Positions 36,774-45,332 of a DNA stretch of 64,000 bases are shown here, one piece after another. Location: positions 1-64,000 of the forward strand of contig DATAUV010000135.1 in NCBI GenBank assembly GCA_036268075.1, read 5' to 3'. The stretch comes from DATARH01 sp036268075. Its GTDB lineage: Bacteria; Pseudomonadota; Alphaproteobacteria; ATCC43930; CGMCC-115725. The notes beneath the pieces are model-generated. The model saw nothing but the letters and a program-made list of their open reading frames with translations, made no database searches and had not been told where the DNA came from. A program made the position numbers and the translations under genes. The stretch's first letter is position 1; every line of letters begins with the position of its first letter.

Positions 36774-38051
36774 GTGGCGGTGCTGCTGGGGGCGATCGCC
36801 GACGATTTCACCGGCGCGACCGATCTGTGCAACACGCTTGTGCGGCGCGGGATGCGGTCGGTTCAGCTCATCGACGTGCCGCCGGAGGGCGCGCCGGCGC
36901 CCGATGCGGAGGCGGTCGTCGTTGCCCTCAAAAGCCGCACGATTCCGGCCGCCGAAGCGGTCGCGATGAGCCTCCGCGCGCTCGACTGGCTCAGGCGGGC
37001 CGGGGCGCGGCAGATCCTCTTCAAGTATTGCTCGACGTTCGATTCGACCGCGCTCGGCAATATCGGCCCCGTCGGCGAGGCGCTGCTCGACGCGCTCGGC
37101 GGCGATTTCACGCTCTACTGCCCGGCCTTTCCCGAAGCCGGCCGCACGATCTTTAAGGGCTATCTGTTTGTCGGCGACTTGCTGCTATCGGAATCGGGGA
37201 TGAAGGACCACCCGCTGACCCCGATGCGCGACGCGTCGCTGGTGCGGGTGCTGCAAGCGCAGAGCCGCGGCAAGGTCGGGCTCGTCCAGCACGCGACGGT
37301 CGCGCAGGGGCCGGAGGCGATCGCGGCCGCCTTCGCCAAGCTGCGTGCCGAGGGCTGCCGCCACACGGTCATCGATGCCATCGCCGACCGCGACCTGGAG
37401 GCGATCGGCGCGGCCGCCGCCGATTTCCCGCTAATCACCGGCGGCTCCGGCATCGCGCTCGGCCTCCCCGCAAATTTCCGCAGGCAAGGGCTGCTCGCCG
37501 CCGGCGAGGCCGCATCGCTGCCGCGCGTCGAGGGGCCGGCGGCGGTCATATCGGGGTCATGCTCGACCGCCACGCAAGGCCAGGTCGCGCACATGAAGGA
37601 GCGGGCGCCGGTCTTTGATGTAGACCCGGTCGCCGTCGCCGACGGAAATCCGGTCGCCGCCGAGGCGCTCGCCTGGGCGAAGCCGCTGCTCGGCGACCAT
37701 CCCGTGCTCGTCTCGGCCACGGCGCCGCCGGACCAGGTCGCCGCGGTGCAGCAGCGCCTCGGCCGCGAGCGCGCCGGCGCCCTCGTAGAAGAAACGCTGG
37801 CCGCGGTCGCGAAAGGCCTCGTCGACGCCGGCGTGCGCCGCCTCGTCATCGCCGGCGGCGAGACCGCAGGCGCGGTCGTGCAGGCGCTCGGCGTTACCGG
37901 GCTCAGGATCGGCGGTCAGATCGATCCCGGCGTGCCGTGGACCGTCAGCCTCGGCGACCGCCCGCTCGCGCTGGCCCTCAAATCCGGCAATTTCGGCGCG
38001 CCCGACTTTTTCCTGCGCGCCTTTGATGTGCTTGAGGGAACATCCGCATGA
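36774..38051 (+). CDS. otnK: 3-oxo-tetronate kinase
   Basis: 425 aa, GTG start with a purine-rich AGGGAGGGG upstream. The N-terminus LLGAIADDFTGATDLCNTLV and YCSTFDSTALGNIGP identify the DUF1537 four-carbon acid-sugar kinases; VISGSCSTATQGQ and GGETAGAVVQALG form the nucleotide-binding part. It phosphorylates 3-oxo-tetronate at C4. The stop overlaps the otnC start. Confidence 0.94.
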   Translation: MAVLLGAIADDFTGATDLCNTLVRRGMRSVQLIDVPPEGAPAPDAEAVVVALKSRTIPAAEAVAMSLRALDWLRRAGARQILFKYCSTFDSTALGNIGPVGEALLDALGGDFTLYCPAFPEAGRTIFKGYLFVGDLLLSESGMKDHPLTPMRDASLVRVLQAQSRGKVGLVQHATVAQGPEAIAAAFAKLRAEGCRHTVIDAIADRDLEAIGAAAADFPLITGGSGIALGLPANFRRQGLLAAGEAASLPRVEGPAAVISGSCSTATQGQVAHMKERAPVFDVDPVAVADGNPVAAEALAWAKPLLGDHPVLVSATAPPDQVAAVQQRLGRERAGALVEETLAAVAKGLVDAGVRRLVIAGGETAGAVVQALGVTGLRIGGQIDPGVPWTVSLGDRPLALALKSGNFGAPDFFLRAFDVLEGTSA

Positions 38052-38668
38052 CCGACGCCAAATCCCGCGAGGCGATCTGCCGACTGGGCGCCTCGATCTT
38101 CGAGCGCGGGCTGACCGCGGGGTCGTCGGGGAATCTGAGCGTCCGGGTCGAGGAGGGCTGGCTGATGACCCCGACCAATGCCTCGCTCGGCCGGCTCGAT
38201 CCGGCGCGGCTGTCGCTGATCGGCGATGACGGCAAGCTCAAATCGGGCGACCCGCCGACCAAGGAAAGCTTTCTGCACCGCGTCATGTACGAGGAGCGCG
38301 GCGACACCGGCGCGGTCGTTCATCTGCATTCGACGCATTCGGTCGCCGTCTCGTGCCTCGCCGAGCTCGACCCGCACGACCTCCTGCCGCCGATCACCGC
38401 CTATTACGTGATGCGCGTCGGCAAGCTCCCGCTGGTCCCGTATTTCAAGCCCGGCGACCTCGCCCTCGCCGAGGCGGTGCGCGGGTTCGCCGGCAAGCAC
38501 CACGCGGTGCTGCTCGCCAATCACGGGCCGGTCGTCGCGGGGTCGAGCCTCGACGCTGCGGTCAACGCGGTCGAGGAGTTGGAGGAGACGGCAAAGCTCT
38601 ACCTGCTCCTGCGCGGCGCCAAGACACGATTCCTGACCCCGGCCCAGGTCGCCGAATTGCGCGACTGA
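38048..38668 (+). CDS. otnC: 3-oxo-tetronate 4-phosphate decarboxylase (class II aldolase family)
   Basis: 206 aa. Class II aldolase/adducin fold: GLTAGSSGNLSVRV (phosphate-binding), GAVVHLHSTHSVAVS (zinc His residues), and ANHGPVVAG (third His). It converts 3-oxo-tetronate 4-phosphate to dihydroxyacetone phosphate and CO2, ending the pathway from DenD through OtnI and OtnK. Its ATG overlaps the otnK stop. Confidence 0.93.
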   Translation: MTDAKSREAICRLGASIFERGLTAGSSGNLSVRVEEGWLMTPTNASLGRLDPARLSLIGDDGKLKSGDPPTKESFLHRVMYEERGDTGAVVHLHSTHSVAVSCLAELDPHDLLPPITAYYVMRVGKLPLVPYFKPGDLALAEAVRGFAGKHHAVLLANHGPVVAGSSLDAAVNAVEELEETAKLYLLLRGAKTRFLTPAQVAELRD

Positions 38669-38720
38669 CGCGCCTGCCGGTAGAGTAGCCGTCACGAAAA
38701 AAACGCGAGAGGACTCGGCC

Positions 38721-39992
38721 ATGACGACGCGCAATCGCATCCGGTGCGGCTTGGCGGCCTTGGGGCTGGCGATCGCCGGGCTGGGCGGCGTCGCCCCCAT
38801 CGCCCGGGCCGCCGACCCCGAACCGATCAAGATCGGCTTCAGCATGGAATTGACCGGCCCGTTCTCGGTCGTCGGCAAGACCGGCCTCGCCGCGTTCCAG
38901 ATCTGGTCCGAGGACGTCAACGCCAAAGGCGGGTTGCTCGGCCGCCCGGTCAAGCTCGTCTATTACGACGATCAATCGAACCCGGCGAACGTGCCCGGCA
39001 TCTACACAAAGCTGATCGACGTCGACAAGGTCGACCTGCTCATTTCCAGCTACGGCACCAATCTCGTCGTGCCGGCGATGCCGGTGGCGATCCAGCACAA
39101 CCGGCTGTTCTTCGGACTCTTCGCACTCGCCGCCAACGACAAGTTCCATTACCCCAAATACTTCTCGATGCTGCCGTTCGGCCCCGACCCGGTGAAGACC
39201 TTTGCCGAGGGCTATTTCGACCTGGCCGCGGCACAGACCCCGAAGCCAAAGACGGTCGCGATCGTCGCCGCCGACGCGGAATTCCAGCACAAGGCGGCCG
39301 AAAGCGCGCGCGGGCACGCCAAGCGGACCGGCATGGAGATCGTCTACGACCGCGCCTACCCGCCGAACACGGTGGATTTCTCGCCGATCGTGCGCGCGAT
39401 CCAGGCGGCCCAGCCCGACATCGTCTACATCTCATCCTACCCCTCTGACACGGTCGGTATGATGCGCTCGATCGGTGAGATGGGGCTCCGCGCCAAGATG
39501 ATCGGCGGCGGCCTTGCCGGCCTGCAGGCGGCGGCGATCAGGATGCAGCTCGGCGACATGGCCAACGGTGTGACCAACACCGATCTGTGGGAGCCGACGC
39601 CGACGATGAACTTCCCCGGCGTCGCGGACTTCCTGAAGAAATACCAGGCGGTGGCCGCGAAAGAGGGGATCGATCTGCTCGGCTATTTCCTGCCGCCTTT
39701 CGCCTACAGCGAACTGCAGGTACTGGAGCAGGCCATCGACGCTACAAAGACGCTCGATAACGACAAGCTCGTGGAGTACATCCACGGGCATCCGTTCAAG
39801 ACGATCGAGGGCGATATTTCCTTCGGCCCCGATGGCGAGTGGACCGAGGCACGGCCGATCTGGGTGCAGTACCACGGCATCAAGGGCCATGACGTCGACC
39901 AGTTTCGCGGGGCCCAGACCGTCACGATCCTCTCCCCGGCCAAATTCAAGACCGGCGACCTGATCTACCCGTATACGAAGGCGCGGGAGTAG
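38721..39992 (+). CDS. Branched-chain amino acid/amide-type ABC substrate-binding protein (orphan)
   Basis: 423 aa with a signal peptide to about residue 30 (PIARAAD). Type I periplasmic-binding fold of the LivJ/AmiC type: IKIGFSMELTGPFSVVGKTG, VNAKGGLLGRPVKLVYYDDQ and IVYISSYPSDTVGMM. It starts 52 nt past otnC and may be cotranscribed, but no permease or ATPase of its type follows. It may bring a ligand to a transporter encoded elsewhere. Confidence 0.9.
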   Translation: MTTRNRIRCGLAALGLAIAGLGGVAPIARAADPEPIKIGFSMELTGPFSVVGKTGLAAFQIWSEDVNAKGGLLGRPVKLVYYDDQSNPANVPGIYTKLIDVDKVDLLISSYGTNLVVPAMPVAIQHNRLFFGLFALAANDKFHYPKYFSMLPFGPDPVKTFAEGYFDLAAAQTPKPKTVAIVAADAEFQHKAAESARGHAKRTGMEIVYDRAYPPNTVDFSPIVRAIQAAQPDIVYISSYPSDTVGMMRSIGEMGLRAKMIGGGLAGLQAAAIRMQLGDMANGVTNTDLWEPTPTMNFPGVADFLKKYQAVAAKEGIDLLGYFLPPFAYSELQVLEQAIDATKTLDNDKLVEYIHGHPFKTIEGDISFGPDGEWTEARPIWVQYHGIKGHDVDQFRGAQTVTILSPAKFKTGDLIYPYTKARE

Positions 39993-40057
39993 CCGCGAAG
40001 CACTGTTGGCGCAAAAGAACGCGGAGGACTAAGGAGAGGACGCGGCGGCGCTAGGTT

Positions 40058-40074
40058 TGACTCAGTAAGACTAG
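40058..40074. repeat. 17-nt direct repeat, copy 2
   Basis: Identical to 6101-6117 (tgactcagtaagactag), in the same orientation, and also preceded by a ctag. Here it lies past the orphan binding-protein gene and before a broken SDR. Confidence 0.7.
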
Positions 40075-40109
40075 GCCGCGGCGAAACCAAAGCCTGCTCT
40101 TTTTCTCAT

Positions 40110-40374
40110 TCACCGCATCCGCACGAAATAGTCCTCATACGGGATGTCGTTGCTGATCAGCACGTCGACGTCGAGCGCGATGCCGGTCACCATGCGGGCG
40201 GCGTCGCTGGCGAGGAAGAGAACGGCCTCGGCAATGTCCTCGGCCTCGACCAATGCGGCCGAGCGGGATTTTCTTGCCGCGCGGGGCTTTTTGCTCGGCG
40301 GTCGGGGCGGATTCCGCAAACGGTGTCGCGGTCGGCCCCGGGCACACCGCGTTGACCATAAAGGCATTGGGCAT
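40110..40374 (-). pseudogene. SDR oxidoreductase fragment, truncated and frameshifted
   Basis: One frame from about 40374 reads MPNAFMVNAVCPGPTATPFA and GKKIPLGRI, the typical post-catalytic part of an SDR. After about 40245 a second frame continues with AEDIAEAVLFLASDAARMVT, GIALDVD and a stop at 40110. A one-base indel separates them. The N-terminal cofactor-binding and catalytic parts (about 160 residues) are missing, so the gene is dead. Confidence 0.85.
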
Positions 40375-40457
40375 GGCGGCCTCCCTCATTTGCGTCGCCG
40401 CAGTCTAGTCGCAAATCCGGTATTCTCCCCCCCACGCACTTCCGTCCGAGAGACGCC

Positions 40458-42176
40458 ATGACCTATGCCGCCCCGCTCGCCGATATGCGTCTCACCCTGT
40501 CGGCCGTCGCCGGAGTGGCGGGCGAGACCGCCGAGCTGGCGGACCAGATTCTCGGCGAGGCGGCGAAATTCGCCGCGACCGAGCTGGCGCCGCTCAACCC
40601 GGTCGGCGACCGGATGCGCAGCGTGCTCGAAAACGGCGTCGTGCGGACGCCGCCGGGGTTTCGCGAGGCGTACCGCAAATTCGTCGAGGGCGGCTGGATG
40701 GGGCTGTCGTGCGACCCAGGGCATGGCGGGCAGGGACTGCCGCTCGCCATCGCGGCGCCAGTCATCGAGATGTGGAACTCGGCCTGCATGGGCTGGGCGC
40801 TGTGCCCGCTCCTGACCCACGGGGCGATCAACATGATCGAGGCGCACGGCTCGCCGGAGCAGAAGCGGCTCTACCTCGGCAAGCTCGTCTCCGGCGAATG
40901 GCCCGGCACGATGAATCTGACCGAGCCGCAAGCCGGCTCCGACCTCGGCGCGCTGCGCACCCGCGCGGTGCCGGCAAACGACCTGAGATGGGGCGAGCAC
41001 TACCGCATCCAGGGGCAGAAGATCTTCATCACCTACGGCGACCACGACTACAGCGACAACATCATCCACATGGTGCTGGCCCGGACTCCCGACGCGCCGC
41101 CGGGCAGCCGCGGCATCTCGCTGTTCCTGGTGCCGAAATTCCTGCTCGACAAAGACGGCAAGCCCGGCGAGCGCAACGACCTCCGCCCGCTCCGGCTGGA
41201 AGAGAAGCTCGGCATCCACGCCTCGCCGACCTGCGTCATGTCGTACGGCGACGACGGGGGCGCGGTCGGCTGGATGATCGGCGAGAAAAACCGCGGTCTC
41301 GAGGCGATGTTCACGATGATGAACAGCGAGCGTCTGTTGGTCGGGGTGCAGGGCGTCGCGATTGCCGAGCGGGCTTATCAGCAGGCGCTCGATTATGCCC
41401 GTAGCCGCGTGCAGGGCCGCCCCATTGGCATGTCGCGCGACGGAGCGGTGCCGCCGATCGTCCACCACCCCGATGTCCGCCGCATGCTGCTGGTGATGCG
41501 CGCCGGCGTCGAGGCGATGCGCGCGCTCGCCTACTACGCCGCCGCCGCGATCGACCGGTCGCGCGCCGAAACCGAGCCCGAGCCCCGGTTCCGCGCCGAG
41601 CGCCGCGCCGATCTGCTGATCCCGGTCTTGAAGGCGTGGTGCACCGATCTCGGCGTCGAGATCGCCTCGCTCGGCGTCCAGGTGCATGGCGGCATGGGCT
41701 ATATCGAGGAGACCGGCGCCGCCCAGCATCTGCGCGACGCCCGCATCGCGCCGATCTATGAAGGCACCAACGGCATTCAGGCCAATGACCTGGTCGGCCG
41801 CAAGCTCGGCCGCGATGGCGGCGAGGCCGCCCGCGGGTTCTTCGCCGAAATCCGCGCCACCCTCGCCGACCTGCCGCTCCGCGACGAGCTAACCGCGGGG
41901 CTGGCCGCGCTCGATGAAGCCACCAGCCACCTCGTCGCCGCCGACCCCGCCGCGGCCGCCGCCGGCTCCGCGCCCTACCTCGCCCTCTTCGGCACCGTCG
42001 CCGGCGGCTGGCTGACCGCCCGCGTCGCCGCCGCCGCGCAGGGCACCGCCCTCGCCGCGGTCAAGCTCGCCACCGCGCGCATCTATGCCGAGCATTACCT
42101 CGCCCGCGCCGCCTCCTATCTCCCGGCGATCAGGGGCGGCGCGACCATCGTCGATTTCAACCCGGATCTGCTTTGA
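40458..42176 (+). CDS. Acyl-CoA dehydrogenase, DmdC (3-methylmercaptopropionyl-CoA dehydrogenase) type
   Basis: 572 aa, longer than ordinary acyl-CoA dehydrogenases and of the length of the DmdC-type subfamily. Seen: GTMNLTEPQAGSDLGALRT (FAD site), GQKIFITYGDHD, SPTCVMSYGDDGGAVGWMIG, and GGMGYIEETGAAQHLRDARI followed by APIYEGTNGIQANDLVGRKL. It oxidises an acyl-CoA; the name fits by family only, and no other dmd gene is near. Its stop overlaps the start of the EamA gene. Confidence 0.9.
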   Translation: MTYAAPLADMRLTLSAVAGVAGETAELADQILGEAAKFAATELAPLNPVGDRMRSVLENGVVRTPPGFREAYRKFVEGGWMGLSCDPGHGGQGLPLAIAAPVIEMWNSACMGWALCPLLTHGAINMIEAHGSPEQKRLYLGKLVSGEWPGTMNLTEPQAGSDLGALRTRAVPANDLRWGEHYRIQGQKIFITYGDHDYSDNIIHMVLARTPDAPPGSRGISLFLVPKFLLDKDGKPGERNDLRPLRLEEKLGIHASPTCVMSYGDDGGAVGWMIGEKNRGLEAMFTMMNSERLLVGVQGVAIAERAYQQALDYARSRVQGRPIGMSRDGAVPPIVHHPDVRRMLLVMRAGVEAMRALAYYAAAAIDRSRAETEPEPRFRAERRADLLIPVLKAWCTDLGVEIASLGVQVHGGMGYIEETGAAQHLRDARIAPIYEGTNGIQANDLVGRKLGRDGGEAARGFFAEIRATLADLPLRDELTAGLAALDEATSHLVAADPAAAAAGSAPYLALFGTVAGGWLTARVAAAAQGTALAAVKLATARIYAEHYLARAASYLPAIRGGATIVDFNPDLL

Positions 42177-43102
42177 CCCGATCGGCCGCCGTGCCGCCCG
42201 CGGCGCGGGTGATCGCGCATGCCGACGACGTGCGGCTCGGCATTCTCTACATGCTGGCGTCGGTGTTCCTGTTCTCGATCCAGAACGCGATCGGCAAGTG
42301 GCTCGCCCAAACCTATCCGATCCCGATGCTGGTGTTCTTTCGCAGCGCGGTCGCCCTGCTGCCGTCGTTCATCCTCGTCTACCGCGCCGGCGGATTTGGG
42401 GTCATGCGCACGACGCGGCTCGGCGCACAGTTCAGCCGCGCCGCGATCTGGGGCGGGTCGAATGTCGCCTCGTTCTTCGCCTATCACCTGCTGCCGCTCG
42501 CCGACGCGGTGGCGCTGACCTTCGCCGCACCGTTGTTCCTGACCGCGCTCAGCTACCCGATGCTCAAGGAGCGGGTCGGCCAGGCACGCTGGATCGCGGT
42601 CAGCGTCGGGTTCGCCGGCGTGCTGGTGGTGGCGCATCCGGAGGGCAACGGCAGCATCATCGGCATGGAAAGTGCGCTCGCCTGCGCGATCTGCAACGCC
42701 ATCGGCACGCTCACGGTCCGCGGCCTCACCAAAACCGACCACAGCGCCTCGATCGTCACCTGGACCGCGATCTTCATGACCGCCGGTGCATTGCCGGCAC
42801 TGCCGTTCTACTGGGTAACCCCGACCCCGCTCGATTTCTGCCTGTTCTGCTCGATCGGCCTGATCGGCGGCATCTCGCAATACTGGACGACGCTGGCGCT
42901 CTACTATGCCCCCGCCGCCGCGGTATCGCCGTTCAACTACACCGCCCTGATCTGGTCTTCGGTCCTCGGGTTTTTCATGTGGAGCGAGATCCCGACCGTG
43001 CCGACAATCATCGGCGGCGCGATCGTCACCCTCTCCGGGCTCTACCTATTAAGGCACGAAGCCTTCCGCCGCCGGCATCCGCCGAGGGCGGCGGCCAATT
43101 AA
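42173..43102 (+). CDS. EamA/DMT-family transporter
   Basis: 309 aa with about ten membrane segments in two EamA repeats (YMLASVFLFSIQNAIGKWLA; and the second about 165-295). The start taken is a TTG overlapping the preceding stop (TTGA); a GTG at 42188 is an alternative. DMT proteins export amino acids or metabolites. It ends at a palindromic repeat. Confidence 0.88.
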   Translation: MTRSAAVPPAARVIAHADDVRLGILYMLASVFLFSIQNAIGKWLAQTYPIPMLVFFRSAVALLPSFILVYRAGGFGVMRTTRLGAQFSRAAIWGGSNVASFFAYHLLPLADAVALTFAAPLFLTALSYPMLKERVGQARWIAVSVGFAGVLVVAHPEGNGSIIGMESALACAICNAIGTLTVRGLTKTDHSASIVTWTAIFMTAGALPALPFYWVTPTPLDFCLFCSIGLIGGISQYWTTLALYYAPAAAVSPFNYTALIWSSVLGFFMWSEIPTVPTIIGGAIVTLSGLYLLRHEAFRRRHPPRAAAN

Positions 43103-43130
43103 GGAGCGCGGGTGTCCCGCCCGCGCTCCC
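43101..43130. repeat. G+C-rich palindrome family, site 3
   Basis: aaggagcgcgggtgtcccgc followed by ccgcgctccc sits between the convergent EamA and LLM oxidoreductase genes; it has the same core as the other family members and gggagcg/cgctccc-like ends. Confidence 0.75.
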
Positions 43131-43137
43131 GGTGCTG

Positions 43138-44379
43138 CTACTCCGCCGCTTGCGGCATCGACTTGATGTCGGTGGAGTATTTCAAATGGACCGGGCTGTT
43201 GAGCTGGAATGGGTCCTTGAGGCCGAGTTCCTCGCCGATTTCGCGCATCGCCGGCATCACTTCCTGGCCCAATAGGCGGATGCAGGTGCGGGCGTCTTCG
43301 TCGGAGACCGAGCCGTCATTGCCCCAGATCCCGTAGATCGACGGCCTTGTCTCTTCGAGCACGCGGCGGATCTTCGGAATCACCGTCTTGGGGGTGCCGA
43401 AGAAGATGCGGCCGTCGGCGACCTGCTGCTCGAAGGTCGGACGACCGCGCGGGTTGACCGCGCGCCCGACCGCGAACTCGACGAAGTTACGGCGATGCTC
43501 CGGCGAGAAATAGCCTGACGGGCTCGACCACACCGGATGCGCGAGGCCGGTGAACTCGCCCTGCATCCACAGGAACTGACGGGCGTTCCTCTCGGCCTTC
43601 TCCTCGCTGTCGGAGACGTGAATCTGCTGCAGGTAGCCGCGGTTCTCCGGCCCCGACTCGTAACCGGTCTCAAGCGCGATCCGGTCATAGAGCTCCCAGA
43701 TCTTCTTGGTCGCCTCGATCGAGGTGTTGAGCGCGATATAGGGATAGCGCTGCTTGGCCGCCCAGATGATCGTCTCCTGGCTCAGCACGCCGGGAATCCA
43801 CACCCGCGGATAGGGCTTTTGCAGCGGCACCGCCCACGGGTTGACGACGCGATGCTGGAAATGCGTGCCTTCCCAGCGGAACGGCCCCGGCCGGCTCCAC
43901 GCCGCGGTGACGAGCTCGTGCGCCTCCTCGAAGCGCTCGCGGTTGAAGGCCGGGTTGACGCCCGTCGCGAGCTGCTCCTGCCCGCCGCCGCGGACAAAGC
44001 CGGAAACGAGCCGGCCCTTCGAGATCATGTCGATCATCGCCAATTCTTCGGCGAGTCGGATCGGGTTCTCGGCCAGCGGTAGTGGGTTGCCGAGGAGGAC
44101 GATCTTGGCCTTCTTGGTCACGGCCGCGAGGATCGAGGCGAAAATGTTGCACTTGGCCTGCATGCAGAACGGCGCGTTGTGGTGCTCGTTGAGCATAAAG
44201 CCTTCGACACCCTGCTCCTCGGCATAGATGTAATGCTCAAGGTACTGGTTATAGAGTCGGCTGCCGGCGACCGGGTCGAAGTGCTTATTCGAGAACATCA
44301 GCGCGGTATGGCCGGTCTCGAGCCCGATCTCGGCCGGATAGGCGGACATCGGCTGTTCGGTGAAATACATCACATGCAT
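43138..44379 (-). CDS. LLM class flavin-dependent oxidoreductase (luciferase-like monooxygenase)
   Basis: 413 aa TIM-barrel bacterial luciferase-family protein: MHVMYFTEQPMSAYPAEIG, GVEGFMLNEHHNAPFCMQA, GNPLPLAENPIRLAEELAMI, DMISKGRLVSGFVRGGGQEQ. These use reduced FMN and oxygen to oxidise a substrate, often with C-C cleavage. It lies downstream of the alpha/beta hydrolase gene on the same strand, a common pairing, with a repeat between. Confidence 0.92.
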   Translation of the reverse strand: MHVMYFTEQPMSAYPAEIGLETGHTALMFSNKHFDPVAGSRLYNQYLEHYIYAEEQGVEGFMLNEHHNAPFCMQAKCNIFASILAAVTKKAKIVLLGNPLPLAENPIRLAEELAMIDMISKGRLVSGFVRGGGQEQLATGVNPAFNRERFEEAHELVTAAWSRPGPFRWEGTHFQHRVVNPWAVPLQKPYPRVWIPGVLSQETIIWAAKQRYPYIALNTSIEATKKIWELYDRIALETGYESGPENRGYLQQIHVSDSEEKAERNARQFLWMQGEFTGLAHPVWSSPSGYFSPEHRRNFVEFAVGRAVNPRGRPTFEQQVADGRIFFGTPKTVIPKIRRVLEETRPSIYGIWGNDGSVSDEDARTCIRLLGQEVMPAMREIGEELGLKDPFQLNSPVHLKYSTDIKSMPQAAE

Positions 44380-44398
44380 GGCGGCCTCCTTGGATGGG

Positions 44399-44456
44399 AC
44401 CGCGGGCGTCCCGCCCGCATCTAGCGTAAGGTTGCGGGCGAGACGCCCGCGCTCCT
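44399..44456. repeat. G+C-rich palindrome family, site 4
   Basis: Two opposed cores, gcgggcgtcccgcccgc (44402-44418) and gcgggcgagacgcccgc (44434-44450), separated by about 15 nt, form a larger imperfect palindrome between the LLM and hydrolase genes; same architecture as site 2. Confidence 0.8.
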
Positions 44457-45237
44457 AATTTTCCTCGATGAAACTTGTCACCAGCCGGGCCAGCTCGTCC
44501 GGCTTTTCCATGTCGACGCAATGCCCCGCGCCGGCGACGATCTCCAGCCGCGCGTTGCCGAGCGACTTGGCGTAAAGCTCGCCGGCGCTGCGGGGTACGA
44601 TCCGGTCGTGCTCGCCCCAGGCGACGAGCGCCGGCGCCTTCACCCCACCGAGGAGGTTTGGGAGGCTCGGCGTATACATGTACGGCTTCCACGCGATGCG
44701 GAAGCTCATCTCGCGGCACAAATCCCAGTCGACGAGCTGCTCGGTCGTCACGTCGCCATAAACGCGGGCAAACGCGCTCGGATCGTGGAACCCGGCCTGG
44801 GCATAGTCGATATAGCTGACGATCGCCTGGTCGAAGATGTGGCCCTCGGGCGGCTTCACCCCCATCGCGCCGACCAGCACGATGCGGTGGTAATCGCGCG
44901 GCGCCTGCGTCGCCATCTCAGCCGCGATCCAGCCGCCGAAGCCGAGGCCGACGAGGCTCGGCCGGTCGACCTTCAACTCGGCCAGCATCCACTGGTACAG
45001 GGAAGCGATGTCGCGCGGATGGCGCATCCATTGCGGCCGCTCGGCCTCTTGGCCAAAGCCGGGATGGTTCGGCACGATCACGTCGAACTTGGCCGACAGC
45101 GCCTCGTAAAACGGCAGCTTGTCGAGGGTGCCGGTATCGTGGTGAAGCACCAGCAAAGGCCGGCCGCTGCCGCCGCGGCCGATACGCAGCTTGAGACCGC
45201 CCAGATCGATATGCTCTTCGCGCCACGCCGCCGCCAT
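44455..45237 (-). CDS. Alpha/beta hydrolase family protein lacking the serine nucleophile
   Basis: 260 aa alpha/beta hydrolase fold: PLLVLHHDTGTLDKLPFYEA, VIVPNHPGFGQEAER and a C-terminal AGHCVDMEKPDELA with the catalytic His and an Asp in WGEHDRIVPR. The nucleophile elbow reads SLVGLGFGGWIAAEMA, where GxSxG would be expected; the Ser position is Gly. It is likely not a serine hydrolase, though it may have another activity or a structural role. Upstream partner of the LLM gene. Confidence 0.85.
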   Translation of the reverse strand: MAAAWREEHIDLGGLKLRIGRGGSGRPLLVLHHDTGTLDKLPFYEALSAKFDVIVPNHPGFGQEAERPQWMRHPRDIASLYQWMLAELKVDRPSLVGLGFGGWIAAEMATQAPRDYHRIVLVGAMGVKPPEGHIFDQAIVSYIDYAQAGFHDPSAFARVYGDVTTEQLVDWDLCREMSFRIAWKPYMYTPSLPNLLGGVKAPALVAWGEHDRIVPRSAGELYAKSLGNARLEIVAGAGHCVDMEKPDELARLVTSFIEEN

Positions 45238-45332
45238 CGCGATCCCCGCTGCTCTCGGTTGCTGATGATAAGCCTACAGGCTCATCTGCGGCGACTGCAA
45301 CGCCGGAAAGCGCAGAGCGCCTTGCGCGGGGC

